NCBI RefSeq assembly: GCF_014856545.2
Contig: NZ_CP109811.1
Location: 2,350,001 to 2,414,000, forward strand
DNA length: 64,000 nucleotides
Direction: 5' to 3'
From: Mesobacillus jeotgali
Lineage (GTDB): Bacteria; Bacillota; Bacilli; Bacillales; Cytobacillaceae
Shown here in pieces: positions 35,092 through 45,541 of this stretch; within the stretch, counting starts at the first letter, position 1, and each line of letters starts with the position of its first letter. The notes beneath the pieces were generated by a model. It did no database searches. It was not told where the DNA came from and saw only the letters and a list, made by a program, of their open reading frames with translations. A program made the position numbers and the translations under genes.

Positions 35092-36934
35092 TCTGTTTCC
35101 TCCTCTTTAGAAGGCTGCTGTATTCATTAGCGTAGCTCGATAACTCGACACTCATCTCATAATTCATAAAAGGTGTGATGATATAGATTCCGTTAAACAG
35201 TTCTGCTGCAGCCTCAATCAAACCTTTTGTAATCGCGATGCCTTCCTTTTTGGATTGCAGCGGTTCATTATTAAACTTCGCCATAATGTCTAGTATTTCC
35301 TGTGAAATCTTAATGCCGGGAACTTCATTATGAAGGAATTCAGCATTTCTGCTGCTTGTTAGCGGCATTAGGCCGATATAAACAGGGGCATCAATATGCT
35401 TTGTTGCTTCATGCACCTCCAAAAGCATTTTTTCCGAGTAAACTGGCTGGGTGATGAAATAATCTGCACCAGCGCGGATTTTCTTTTCCATCCTCAGGAC
35501 AGCCTTTTCGATGGAACGGACATTTGGATTGAAGGCAGCACCAATAGAAAAAGCACCTTTTTGTCCTAAATCCTTTCCAGAATAGGAGAGACCATCATTA
35601 AACTGTTTAATCATCTCAATTAACTCGAAGGAAGAGACATCAAACACTGACGAAGCACCAGGGAAATCACCGACACGGGCTGGGTCACCCGTAACGGCTA
35701 ACACGTCATGCAGGCCGAGTGTATGCAAGCCCATTAAATGTGACTGAAGCCCAATGATGTTCCTGTCACGGCAAGTTAAGTGTACCAGCGGTCGCAAACC
35801 GATTTTTTCTTTTACCAGATGGCCGATAGCCGAATTTGAAATCCTTGGTGAAGCAAGTGAATTGTCTGCGAGCGTTAAGGCATCAATACCAGTATCTTTT
35901 AGTGCCTTTGCTCCTTCAAAAAATCGAGTTGTATCCAGCTTACGCGGTGAATCAAGTTCAACAATCACAGAGGGCCGTTCTTTCACCACTTGATGCAATG
36001 GAGCTAAAGGCCTTTTTATGTCAGCGGGTGAGACGACAACCTTCGGCTTCTTTGCAGGGATTTTCTTATCCAACACAGGCGGCAACCCTTTTAGCTCCTC
36101 AGCAAATGCTTTAATATGTTCAGGTGTCGTTCCGCAACAGCCTCCAATCAGCCTTACTCCCTGGTCACGGAAGCTGCGGGCAGACTTGCCGAAGTACTCT
36201 GGATTGCCTTCGTAATGGAATTTGCCATCTGTGTAAGCAGGCAACCCGGCATTAGGATAGGCGGAAAGGAATGCCTTTGAAGGCAGCTCTATCTGCTCAA
36301 GACTGGAAATCATATGATGGGGGCCAAGTCTGCAATTTAGACCTACAAGATCAGCGCCAAGATTCTCTAATCTATTGAAAACTACCTGAAGCGGAGTCTG
36401 GTCCTGCATGATGCCTATTTCCTGGAGGGAAACCTGTGCAATGATTGGCAGGTCGGTTTCCTTTCGGGCAATCTCGAGCACCGTCTCGATTTCTTCCATA
36501 TCATAAAATGTCTCCAGCAAAAGTCCGTCAACACCCTCCAGGAGGAGACAATAGAGCTGCTCCCTGAAGCTTCTTTTGATTTCCTCAATCGGGATGGCAG
36601 AAGGCCTGATTCCCCGGTTTCCGCCAATCGTTCCGAGGACATATGCATCGGTGCCTGCTGCCTGGCGGGCTAGTCTTACTGCTGCACTATTAATCTCTTT
36701 AACCTGATCCTCAAGTCCATATCTTTCAAGTTTTATATAATTGGCGGCATATGTGTTCGTCTGGATAAGATCGGCACCGGCATTTATATAGGCTTTATGG
36801 ATTCGTATGATGTCATCAGGATGTGAGATGTTCAACTCTTCAAAACAGGTTCCTGCTCCATAAGAGTGGAGGAGAGTACCAATCGCACCATCCGCGATCA
36901 AAATTTCATTTTCCAGGCGTTTCAGGAAACTCAT
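35072..36934 (-). CDS. yitJ: Bifunctional homocysteine S-methyltransferase/methylenetetrahydrofolate reductase
   Basis: The 620-residue fusion is typical of Bacillus YitJ. Residues 1-300 form a homocysteine methyltransferase barrel with zinc site IGGCCGTTPEHI near 277 and an upstream LNCRLGPHH Cys. Residues 330-610 form the MTHFR flavin barrel (VIVELDSPR, LACRDRN-like HLTCRDRNIIGLQS, GAAFNPN, DYFITQPVYSEK). It can supply methyl-THF for MetH and also methylate homocysteine from S-methyl donors. Its ATG overlaps the metC stop (TAATG). Confidence 0.95.
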   Translation of the reverse strand: MSFLKRLENEILIADGAIGTLLHSYGAGTCFEELNISHPDDIIRIHKAYINAGADLIQTNTYAANYIKLERYGLEDQVKEINSAAVRLARQAAGTDAYVLGTIGGNRGIRPSAIPIEEIKRSFREQLYCLLLEGVDGLLLETFYDMEEIETVLEIARKETDLPIIAQVSLQEIGIMQDQTPLQVVFNRLENLGADLVGLNCRLGPHHMISSLEQIELPSKAFLSAYPNAGLPAYTDGKFHYEGNPEYFGKSARSFRDQGVRLIGGCCGTTPEHIKAFAEELKGLPPVLDKKIPAKKPKVVVSPADIKRPLAPLHQVVKERPSVIVELDSPRKLDTTRFFEGAKALKDTGIDALTLADNSLASPRISNSAIGHLVKEKIGLRPLVHLTCRDRNIIGLQSHLMGLHTLGLHDVLAVTGDPARVGDFPGASSVFDVSSFELIEMIKQFNDGLSYSGKDLGQKGAFSIGAAFNPNVRSIEKAVLRMEKKIRAGADYFITQPVYSEKMLLEVHEATKHIDAPVYIGLMPLTSSRNAEFLHNEVPGIKISQEILDIMAKFNNEPLQSKKEGIAITKGLIEAAAELFNGIYIITPFMNYEMSVELSSYANEYSSLLKRRKQNVNLVN

Positions 36935-38112
36935 TAGATTTCCTCCTTTTGTGCTGCTAAAGTTCCTATGTAATCCAAAGCTTGCTCAAAATCCGCGATC
37001 AAGTCGTCGGCGTTTTCCAGCCCGACAGAGAGTCGAAGGAGGCCGTCAGTGATGCCTCGCCATTCTCGTTCGTCCTGCGGCATGGCCGCATGTGACATTT
37101 TTGCCGGATAAGAGAGAATCGATTCTACTGCTCCAAGACTGACTGCAAAAACTGGTAGCTTCACATGTTCTATGAATCTGGTTAAAACCTCTGCATTTTC
37201 AAGCTCAAACGACAGTACTGCTCCCGGCCCATATGCCTGCTGAATCTGAAGGTCCGACTGCGGATGATCCGAAAGGCCAGGGTAAAAGACATTCTTGATT
37301 ACTGGCTGTTTCTTTAAAAATCCAGCTATTTTCTTTGCGCTTTCCTGAGATTGTTTCATCCTGACAGACAAGGTCTTGATACCTCTCATGACAAGCCACG
37401 CATCCTGGACTCCGAGGACTGCCCCGAAAGAATTCTGCAGGGTATAAAGCTTGTTGGCCAGATTTTCATCCTTAACCACCGCCAGACCCGCGACTGTATC
37501 ACTGTGGCCGGACAGAAACTTTGTGGCGCTGTGGAGGACAATATCAGCTCCAAGTTCCAGCGGGCGCTGCAAGTAGGGAGTCATGAAGGTATTGTCAACA
37601 AAGGTAAGAGCGCCGTGTTTCTTCGCTATTTCGCTAATCGCCTGAATATCTGTCACCTTTAATAGCGGATTAGAGGGAGTTTCAGCATATAGCAATGCAG
37701 TATTGGGCCTAATTGCACGCTCTACCACGTCAAGGTCGGTCATATCCACAAAAGTGTGCTCAATACCAAAACGGTTCAGTACCTGTGTAACCATCCGGTA
37801 GGTGCCGCCATAAACATCCTCGGTTACGATCACGTGGTCACCTTGAGAAAGAAGCAAAAAGGCAGTTGAGATAGCTGCCATCCCGGATGAAAAAGCAAAA
37901 CCCCGGACACCGCCCTCCAGCTCGGCGGTTATTTCCTCAAGTGCCTCTCTGGTGGGATTAAGACTGCGGCTGTAATCATATTTTCCAAATTTGTCTGCCG
38001 ACGGCTGGTGGAAAGTTGAGGCGTGCTGGATTGGCACGCTTACTCCACCGGTTGCAGGATCGAACTTATGCTTGTTATGGAGCAATTGGGTTTCAAATGT
38101 ATATCTGCTCAT
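36934..38112 (-). CDS. metC: Cystathionine beta-lyase
   Basis: PLP enzyme cleaving cystathionine to homocysteine, pyruvate and ammonia. The 392 residues follow the trans-sulfuration family fold: substrate loop STFHQPSADKFGKYDYSRSLNPT, SSGMAAIST for phosphate binding, the aspartate in TFVDNTFMTPYLQ, and the PLP lysine in LHSATKFLSGHSD. Assigned MetC rather than MetI by operon order (second, as in B. subtilis metI-metC) and by similarity to MetC-type sequences; the two families are hard to separate by motif. ATGA overlap with metI. Confidence 0.88.
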   Translation of the reverse strand: MSRYTFETQLLHNKHKFDPATGGVSVPIQHASTFHQPSADKFGKYDYSRSLNPTREALEEITAELEGGVRGFAFSSGMAAISTAFLLLSQGDHVIVTEDVYGGTYRMVTQVLNRFGIEHTFVDMTDLDVVERAIRPNTALLYAETPSNPLLKVTDIQAISEIAKKHGALTFVDNTFMTPYLQRPLELGADIVLHSATKFLSGHSDTVAGLAVVKDENLANKLYTLQNSFGAVLGVQDAWLVMRGIKTLSVRMKQSQESAKKIAGFLKKQPVIKNVFYPGLSDHPQSDLQIQQAYGPGAVLSFELENAEVLTRFIEHVKLPVFAVSLGAVESILSYPAKMSHAAMPQDEREWRGITDGLLRLSVGLENADDLIADFEQALDYIGTLAAQKEEI

Positions 38113-39224
38113 ATTGCTTCAGCCTCCTGGCTTGCTTTTTGGAAAGCTTCATCCAAGTCTTTTATCAAATCCGCCACATTTTCGATTCCCACAGAGAATC
38201 GCAGCAGTCGGTCACAAACCCCGGTTTGTTCACGAATTTCAGCTGGGATATCGGCATGTGTCTGAGTCGCAGGGTAGGTAATGAAACTTTCTACGCCACC
38301 AAGGCTTTCTGCAAAAGTAATGGTAGATAGACTTTTTAAAAACGGATTCACCATGGCAGGAGAGTGTACTCTGAATGAAATCATTCCGCCTCTGCCGGGA
38401 TACAAGACATCCTTCACAGCATGATGATTCTGTAAATAATTCATCAGCTCCCTGGCATTTTGTTCATGGCGTTCCATCCTTAATGCCAGTGTTTTCATCC
38501 CGCGGATGAGCAGCCAGGAATCGAACGGACTTAACACCGCACCTCCGCCATTATGATGAAGGAAGAGGGAATCACATATCTGCTGGCCCCTGGCAACGAT
38601 GAGCCCGGCAAGAACATCATTGTGACCTCCAAGATATTTAGTTGCACTGTGGATCACGATATCTGCACCTAAAGTCAATGGTTTTTGCAGAAGGGGAGTG
38701 TAGAAGGTATTATCAACAATCAGCAGAATGCCGTTCTCTTTTGCGATGTTTGCGATGGCTTCAATATCAGCCTGCTCCATCAGAGGATTCGTCGGCGTTT
38801 CTACAAAAAGAGCCTTAGTCCTATGATTTATTGCGGATTTGATTTCGTTTACATCGGCCATGTCAGCATATGTACTATTTAATCCCCACTTTTTGAAACC
38901 CTGCTCGAGAAGACGGTAAGTTCCCCCGTATAGATCCTTCGAAACAATCCATTCATCTCCGTGCTCGAATAATGACAGAACTGTCCAGATTGCTGCCATT
39001 CCGGAGCTGCAGGCAAAACCGCGGTCTCCATCCTCCAGGTCTGCAATCGCCTTTTCAAGGATTTCGCGAGTAGGATTGCCCGTGCGGACATAATCATAGC
39101 CGCTGGATTGCCCAATCCCTTCGTGACGGTAGGCTGTCGTTAAATAGATTGGTGGATTGACCGCACCTGTTGATGATTCACTCCTGTTGCCAAGCTGTGC
39201 TAGCTTTGTTTCGATTTCTGCCAA
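38109..39224 (-). CDS. metI: Cystathionine gamma-synthase/O-acetylhomoserine thiolyase
   Basis: PLP enzyme that joins an activated homoserine to cysteine, or to sulfide, entering the methionine branch. Family motifs: YDYVRTGNPTREILEKAIA, SSGMAAIWT, FVDNTF-like LIVDNTFYTPLLQ, and the PLP lysine in HSATKYLGGHNDV. The start is TTG 39224, 371 residues, because GGAGTG stands 7 bases before it; GTG 39233 falls inside that ribosome binding site. It is first in the operon, behind the SAM riboswitch. Confidence 0.88.
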   Translation of the reverse strand: MAEIETKLAQLGNRSESSTGAVNPPIYLTTAYRHEGIGQSSGYDYVRTGNPTREILEKAIADLEDGDRGFACSSGMAAIWTVLSLFEHGDEWIVSKDLYGGTYRLLEQGFKKWGLNSTYADMADVNEIKSAINHRTKALFVETPTNPLMEQADIEAIANIAKENGILLIVDNTFYTPLLQKPLTLGADIVIHSATKYLGGHNDVLAGLIVARGQQICDSLFLHHNGGGAVLSPFDSWLLIRGMKTLALRMERHEQNARELMNYLQNHHAVKDVLYPGRGGMISFRVHSPAMVNPFLKSLSTITFAESLGGVESFITYPATQTHADIPAEIREQTGVCDRLLRFSVGIENVADLIKDLDEAFQKASQEAEAI

Positions 39225-39347
39225 TTTATTCACTCCTATTGGTTATAGTCAGATGGCAGTTTTTGTTTTATGAGAAAAGACGAGATAATCGACTTAAAAA
39301 GGGACTTGTTCGACAATGATCCAGAAAGTCAGTGTGAGATCCCTAAT

Positions 39348-39379
39348 AAAACAAAAAAAGCCTTCTTAAGAAGAAGACT
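39348..39379 (-). terminator. Terminator of the SAM riboswitch expression platform
   Basis: On the minus strand GTCTTCTTCTTAAGAAGGC folds into a stem followed by TTTTTTTGTTTT, about 115 nt before metI. It should form when SAM is bound. Confidence 0.85.
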
Positions 39380-39400
39380 TTACAGTTAGTAGCCATTCTT

Positions 39401-39510
39401 CTTATCTGCCAAGTTTCAAGAACTTGCTGGAATTAGCACCTTTTCAACAAAAATATAGTTGAAGGTTGCTGAAGCTTCACAGGGCCAGACCCTCAGCTTC
39501 TCTGGATAAG
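39401..39510 (-). ncRNA. SAM-I (S-box) riboswitch aptamer
   Basis: Reading the minus strand from 39510: CTTATCCAGAGAAGCTGAGG, then GGTCTGGCCCTGTGAAGCTT, CAGCAACC, a variable P3/P4 region and GGTGCTAATTCCAGCAAG, closing with GATAAG that pairs with the opening CTTATC (P1). These are the conserved blocks of the S-box. It controls the metI-metC-yitJ-metH operon by SAM-dependent transcription termination at the hairpin just downstream. Confidence 0.96.
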
Positions 39511-39649
39511 ATTTAATATTATTGAATTATTAAATTTCTCTAAATATTACATCTGATCATGTTCAATGTCAATCATTTTAATTTAATGCGGTGAAGTATA
39601 TATGCATAAGGTGTAAGATTAATAGAAGTATCTGGCAAGGCAAAGTAAT

Positions 39650-40370
39650 TTTTTTTGACAGCTTTTTAGTGGATGAGGGCAAAGCTTTTAAGATTCCGGA
39701 GGTTTTATGACAGCTTTTCTGGTTCCGAAGCCAAAGCTGTCATGATTCCGATGTTATTGTGACAGCTTTTCTGGTTCCGAAGCCAAAGCTGTCATGATTC
39801 CGATGTTATTGTGACAGCTTTTCTGGTTGCAAGGCCAAAGCTGTCACGATTCCGGTGTTATTGTGACAGCTTTTCTGGATCCGAGATCAAAACTTTCACG
39901 ATTCCGATGTTATTGTGACAGCTTTTCTGATTGCAAGGCCAAGGCTGTCACGATTCCAATGTTATTGTGACAGGTTTTCTGGTTCCGAGGCAAAGCTGTC
40001 ACGATTCCGATGTTTTATGACAACTTTCCAGGTTACAGGCCAAAGCTGTCACGATTCCGATGTTATTGTGACAGCTTTCTGGTTCGAGGCCAAAGCTGTC
40101 ACGATTCCGATGTTATTGTGACAGCTTTCTGATTGCAAGGCCAAAGCTGTCACGATTCCAATGTTATTGTGACAGGTTTTCTGGTTCCGAGGGCAAAGCT
40201 GTCACGATTCCGATGTTTTTATGACAACTTTCCAGGTTACAAGGCCAAAGCTGTCACGATTCCGATGTTATTGTGACAGCTTTTCTGGTTGCAAGGCCAA
40301 AGCTGTCACGATTCGAATGTTATTGTGACAGGTTTTCATGATTAGCTGCCAAAGGTGTCACGATTCCGTA
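39650..40370. repeat. 52-bp tandem array 2 (14 hairpin units)
   Basis: Fourteen units of about 52 bp; left arms near 39656, 39708, 39760, 39812, 39864, 39916, 39968, 40017, 40069, 40120, 40172, 40222, 40274 and 40325. A typical unit is GTGACAGCTTTTCTGGTTCC, a short variable part, CCAAAGCTGTCACGATTCCG, ATGTTATT. GACAGCTTT and AAAGCTGTC pair around a 15-nt loop. Variants are shared between units: four successive units beginning near 39929 reappear about 203 bp later near 40132, so a block duplication has occurred. It lies between the S-box leader and the bacillolysin terminator. It has no unique spacers, so it is not CRISPR. Confidence 0.95.
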
Positions 40371-40444
40371 CCCTCAATCCCGCTTTAATCAAAATCAATA
40401 TTCCGTTCTCTCATTAAAACGAGAAGGCGAGGGAGCAGCAGCAT

Positions 40445-40480
40445 AAAAAGACTGGCTCACAAGAATAGATGAGCCAGTCT
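40445..40480 (-). terminator. Terminator of the bacillolysin gene
   Basis: AGACTGGCTCA/TGAGCCAGTCT stem followed on the minus strand by TTTTTATG. Confidence 0.85.
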
Positions 40481-40497
40481 GACTAAATATAAAGTTA

Positions 40498-42153
<1,656 letters not shown>

Positions 42154-42183
42154 CTATCTAATAGGAATTAGTAGATTATCATA

Positions 42184-42212
42184 TTTATACTTTAATAGTC
42201 TGAACATTTCAA
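42184..42212 (-). promoter_or_regulatory. Promoter of the bacillolysin gene
   Basis: On the minus strand TTGAAA (-35), 17 bp, TATAAA (-10), about 55 bp before the TTG start. Confidence 0.6.
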
Positions 42213-42312
42213 CAACTAAGTCTAAAATTGTCGAATATGCATGTTGGGAAATATTTTTGACCTAAGAGTGAATGGATAAATATGGGATTTTAAGAAAAGT
42301 AGTCAGAATTTA

Positions 42313-42342
42313 TTGACTAATTCAGCAATATATTTTTATTAT
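42313..42342 (+). promoter_or_regulatory. Promoter of cstA
   Basis: TTGACT (42313-42318), 18 bp, TATTAT (42337-42342), about 40 bp before the cstA ATG. Confidence 0.5.
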
Positions 42343-42383
42343 TAAGTTGTAATACCAACTCATAAAAAAGGAGGTTTATAAAA

Positions 42384-44126
42384 ATGAATTCTTTATGGTT
42401 AGCCGTGATCGGAATGATTGTCTTTGCGATTGGCTATCGCTTCTATTCCAAGTGGGTAGCAGAAAAGATTTACCGTCTCGATCCTAACTACGTTACACCG
42501 GCACACCAGTATTCGGATGGGGTGGATTTTGTCCCAACGAAGAAAATGATCTTATGGGGCCACCATTTTACCTCTGTTGCCGGAGCTGCACCGATTGTCG
42601 GACCAGCAATCGCTGTATATTGGGGATGGCTTCCTGCATTCCTGTGGGTTACTTTGGGGACGGTCTTCGCGGCAGGTGTCCATGACTTCGGAACTCTTGT
42701 CCTGTCAGTCAGGAATAAGGGACAGTCAGTAGGAACAATCACAAATAAGCTGATTGGCAAACGTGCGAAAATCATGTTCTTATTCATTATTTTAATACTT
42801 GTTTTGATGGTAAACGCTGTTTTTGCATGGGTTATCGCGAACTTATTTGTCAGCTTCCCGGCAAGCGTCCTGTCGGTATTCCTGCAAATTCCGCTGGCAA
42901 TCTGGATTGGCTATGCTGTTTATAAAAAGAAAAAAGGTATGCTTCTGCCTTCATTGGTTGCACTTGCGGTCATGTATGGTGCCGCAATCCTGGCCAGCCG
43001 TGTACCAGCCTTACAGATTGATCTTGTGAAATACTTTGGCGGAGCGGATAACACCGTCATGTTTGGCCTTAGTGGTGTATCAATGGCATTCTTAGTCTGG
43101 ATTATCGTGTTGATGGTTTATGTGTACATTGCTTCAACACTGCCGGTCTGGAAGCTCCTTCAGCCTCGTGATTATATCAATTCACACCAGTTGGTTGTAG
43201 GTTTATTCATTTTATATGCTGGGTTAGTCTTCCTTCAGCCTGAGGTTACAGCTCCTGCAATGAATGCAGCGGCTACTGATGTTTCCTGGTTTCCGCTATT
43301 GTTCATCACTATTGCCTGTGGTGCTATTTCCGGTTTCCATGGACTAGTTTCATCGGGTACATCCTCCAAGCAGCTGGAAAAAGAAACGGATGCCCGTTTT
43401 GTTGGTTATCTTGGTGCGGTTGGGGAAGGTATTCTTGCACTGATTGCCATCATTGCGGTTATCACTGTTTTTGCGACTAAGGCTGATTTTACTGCGGCGT
43501 ATTCAAGCTTTGCGGCTGCAAGCTCAGGCGGTCTTGGCAACTTCATCAATGGTGCTGCCCAGCTTGCGACTGGCATCTGGATTCCTGCGGACATCGCAAG
43601 GACAATTGTTTCCATCATCGTTGTCAGCTTTGCCGCAACAACTTTGGATACATCAGTAAGATTGATGCGTTATATCATTGCTGAGATTGGAAGCGAATAT
43701 AATGTCCAGGCTTTGACTAAAACTCATGTAGCGACAACAGTCGCAGTTGTTTCCAGTGCAGCGCTTGTACTATTGCCAAAAGGTCCTAATGGATTCGGTT
43801 CTGGTGGATACCTGTTGTGGCCGCTGTTCGGAACAAGCAACCAGCTATTGGCAGGTGTAAGCCTTCTGCTTGTATCCATCTGGTTGAAGCGTCAGGGAAG
43901 GAATTATCTAGTTACTTTCATCCCAATGGTATTCGTTTTCTTCATGACACTCTGGGCTATGATTCAGCAAGTCGTTTTCCAGTGGTCTGGATATGGGGGA
44001 GGGGAGCTGAATATGCTGCTCTTTGGTATCGGCGGACTGATTTTGATATTTGTCTTCTGGATCATCATCGAGGCATTCTCAGCCTTCAGCAGGAATAATC
44101 CACCGCCATTAAGCAAGGAAATGTAA
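42384..44126 (+). CDS. cstA: CstA-family peptide/pyruvate transporter (carbon starvation)
   Basis: A 580-residue membrane protein with many helices. CstA proteins import peptides or pyruvate during carbon limitation. Family signs: GYRFYSKWVAEKIYRLD, WGHHFTSVAGAAPIVGPAIA, GVHDFGTLVLSVRNKGQSVG, CGAISGFHGLVSSGTSSKQL, SFAATTLDTSVRLMRYII and PLFGTSNQLLAGVSLLL. ATG follows AAAGGAGG. Downstream genes encode a small cory-CC-star protein and an ArsA-type ATPase, with short gaps, so all three are probably one operon. The transported substrate cannot be read from the sequence. Confidence 0.94.
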   Translation: MNSLWLAVIGMIVFAIGYRFYSKWVAEKIYRLDPNYVTPAHQYSDGVDFVPTKKMILWGHHFTSVAGAAPIVGPAIAVYWGWLPAFLWVTLGTVFAAGVHDFGTLVLSVRNKGQSVGTITNKLIGKRAKIMFLFIILILVLMVNAVFAWVIANLFVSFPASVLSVFLQIPLAIWIGYAVYKKKKGMLLPSLVALAVMYGAAILASRVPALQIDLVKYFGGADNTVMFGLSGVSMAFLVWIIVLMVYVYIASTLPVWKLLQPRDYINSHQLVVGLFILYAGLVFLQPEVTAPAMNAAATDVSWFPLLFITIACGAISGFHGLVSSGTSSKQLEKETDARFVGYLGAVGEGILALIAIIAVITVFATKADFTAAYSSFAAASSGGLGNFINGAAQLATGIWIPADIARTIVSIIVVSFAATTLDTSVRLMRYIIAEIGSEYNVQALTKTHVATTVAVVSSAALVLLPKGPNGFGSGGYLLWPLFGTSNQLLAGVSLLLVSIWLKRQGRNYLVTFIPMVFVFFMTLWAMIQQVVFQWSGYGGGELNMLLFGIGGLILIFVFWIIIEAFSAFSRNNPPPLSKEM

Positions 44127-44182
44127 TGAAATGGAGGCCGGGCGACCGGTCTCTATTGTCATTTTTAGAAAGAGAGGTAATC

Positions 44183-44449
44183 ATGATGGGTTTCTACGAA
44201 CAATTCAAGCGTGCAATAGCTGTTTATGATGAGATTCTCAGGCAGCCGCACAGGACAGAAATAGCACGTGAATTGAGAGATGAGGAAGACCTGTTTATGC
44301 TGCTTTGCTTTTCGGAATTGCTCGGCCTGCCCAACCCTGCATTTTACTATACGCTTGAACTTTACCCGGTCATCATCGAGCGTTTTCATGATTGGCATTT
44401 GCGGGCAGGTATGGAAAAATCACCGCTCGAAGGAATACGCTGCTGTTAG
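44183..44449 (+). CDS. Cory-CC-star protein
   Basis: An 88-residue protein ending in Arg-Cys-Cys immediately before the stop, the defining feature of the cory-CC-star family. The rest is mostly helical (FYEQFKRAIAVYDEILRQ, DLFMLLCFSELLGLPNPAFYYTLELYP). The function is unknown. A terminal Cys pair could bind a metal, a cofactor or another protein. The gene sits between cstA and an ArsA/Get3-like ATPase, with GAGGT ahead of its ATG; the 3' end is 11 bp before the ATPase start. Confidence 0.82.
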   Translation: MMGFYEQFKRAIAVYDEILRQPHRTEIARELRDEEDLFMLLCFSELLGLPNPAFYYTLELYPVIIERFHDWHLRAGMEKSPLEGIRCC

Positions 44450-44460
44450 GAGGAGCTGAT

Positions 44461-45426
44461 ATGACGATGATGGACAAGAAGATCTATTTTATCGGTGGAA
44501 AAGGCGGCGTTGGCAAAAGTACAACATCTGCAGCCATGGCGCTCTTACTCGCACAAAAAGGGAAAAGGATCCTGCTGGTTTCAACCGATCCGGCCCATAA
44601 TACAGGGGATCTATTCCATCGGAAACTCCGTGGAGGAAAAATTGAGAATGCCACCCGGAATCTCGATGTACTGGAGATTGACTCTGAGCAGGAGTCCAGG
44701 AACTATATCAATGGTGTAAAAGGCAACTTGAAAGGCCTGGTGAAAGCGACGATGCTTGAGGAGGTCAACAGGCAGATAGACATGGCGGCATCCTCGCCTG
44801 GGGCAGAAGAAGCAGCGCTGTTTGACAAAATCACCTCATTGGTTCTGGAGGAAATCACCAACTATGATGCCATTGTTTTTGATACAGCACCGACAGGACA
44901 TACAATCCGGCTGCTGACTCTGCCCGAATTGATGGGCGTTTGGATGGACGGGCTGTTGGAACGGCGCAAAAAAGTAAATGAAAATTACGCACAGTGGATG
45001 AACGATGGTGAAACCGTCGATGACCCTTTATATGACAAGCTGAATGAACGAAAGAACCGTTTTAAGCGCGTACGAGAAATACTGCTTGATGGTACACAAA
45101 CGGAGTATGTATTTGTACTTAACGCAGAGCGCCTTCCTATCCTTGAAACGATTAAGGCAATCGAAACACTGCACCAGCATGGCATACATGTTAACTCAAT
45201 CGTTGTCAACAAGGTCATTCCCGAAGATGCAGATGGTCGGTTCATGGCGCAAAGAAGAACGAACGAGCGATTGTATTTAGATGAAATCAAGGATGCATTC
45301 AAGAATCAGAGGCAGGTTTTATTGCCGCTCCTGGAGCATGATATTTCCTCGCTTAGCACACTGGAGTTCATTTCGGATCTTTTAGGAAAACAAATCGATT
45401 CAATCTTGAACCATAGCCAAATGTAG
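44461..45426 (+). CDS. ArsA/Get3-family ATPase
   Basis: A 321-residue P-loop ATPase of the deviant Walker A type: GGKGGVGKSTTSAAMA near residue 12 (with the signature Lys), DPAHNTGDL switch I, and DTAPTGHTIRLL switch II. This is the ArsA/Get3 class, single-domain form. No arsB, arsD or arsR is near, so arsenite efflux is unlikely. Being third in the cstA operon, it may drive assembly or insertion of the transporter or act with the neighbouring CC-terminal protein. ATG follows AGGAGGAG. Confidence 0.88.
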   Translation: MTMMDKKIYFIGGKGGVGKSTTSAAMALLLAQKGKRILLVSTDPAHNTGDLFHRKLRGGKIENATRNLDVLEIDSEQESRNYINGVKGNLKGLVKATMLEEVNRQIDMAASSPGAEEAALFDKITSLVLEEITNYDAIVFDTAPTGHTIRLLTLPELMGVWMDGLLERRKKVNENYAQWMNDGETVDDPLYDKLNERKNRFKRVREILLDGTQTEYVFVLNAERLPILETIKAIETLHQHGIHVNSIVVNKVIPEDADGRFMAQRRTNERLYLDEIKDAFKNQRQVLLPLLEHDISSLSTLEFISDLLGKQIDSILNHSQM

Positions 45427-45541
45427 AGTTTTCATCTTGCTTATTAGGGTTATATAAATACATGGATAATTTTTTGAGTTGTATGGAAACTAAAGCTAAT
45501 GATGAGCGGAAGGAATCTGCCATACAGAAAGGGGCACTAAA

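Noticed and set aside
31839..36648. Several plus-strand open frames of 60-150 codons opposite metH and yitJ
   Set aside because: They are antisense to strongly conserved genes and lack ribosome binding sites.
39915..40121. 68-codon plus-strand open frame inside array 2
   Set aside because: It is made entirely of repeat units and has no ribosome binding site; a by-product of the 52-bp period not containing stops in one frame.
44461..45426. Arsenite efflux ATPase
   Set aside because: No arsB, arsD, arsR or arsC nearby, and the single-domain form is closer to Get3-like ATPases.
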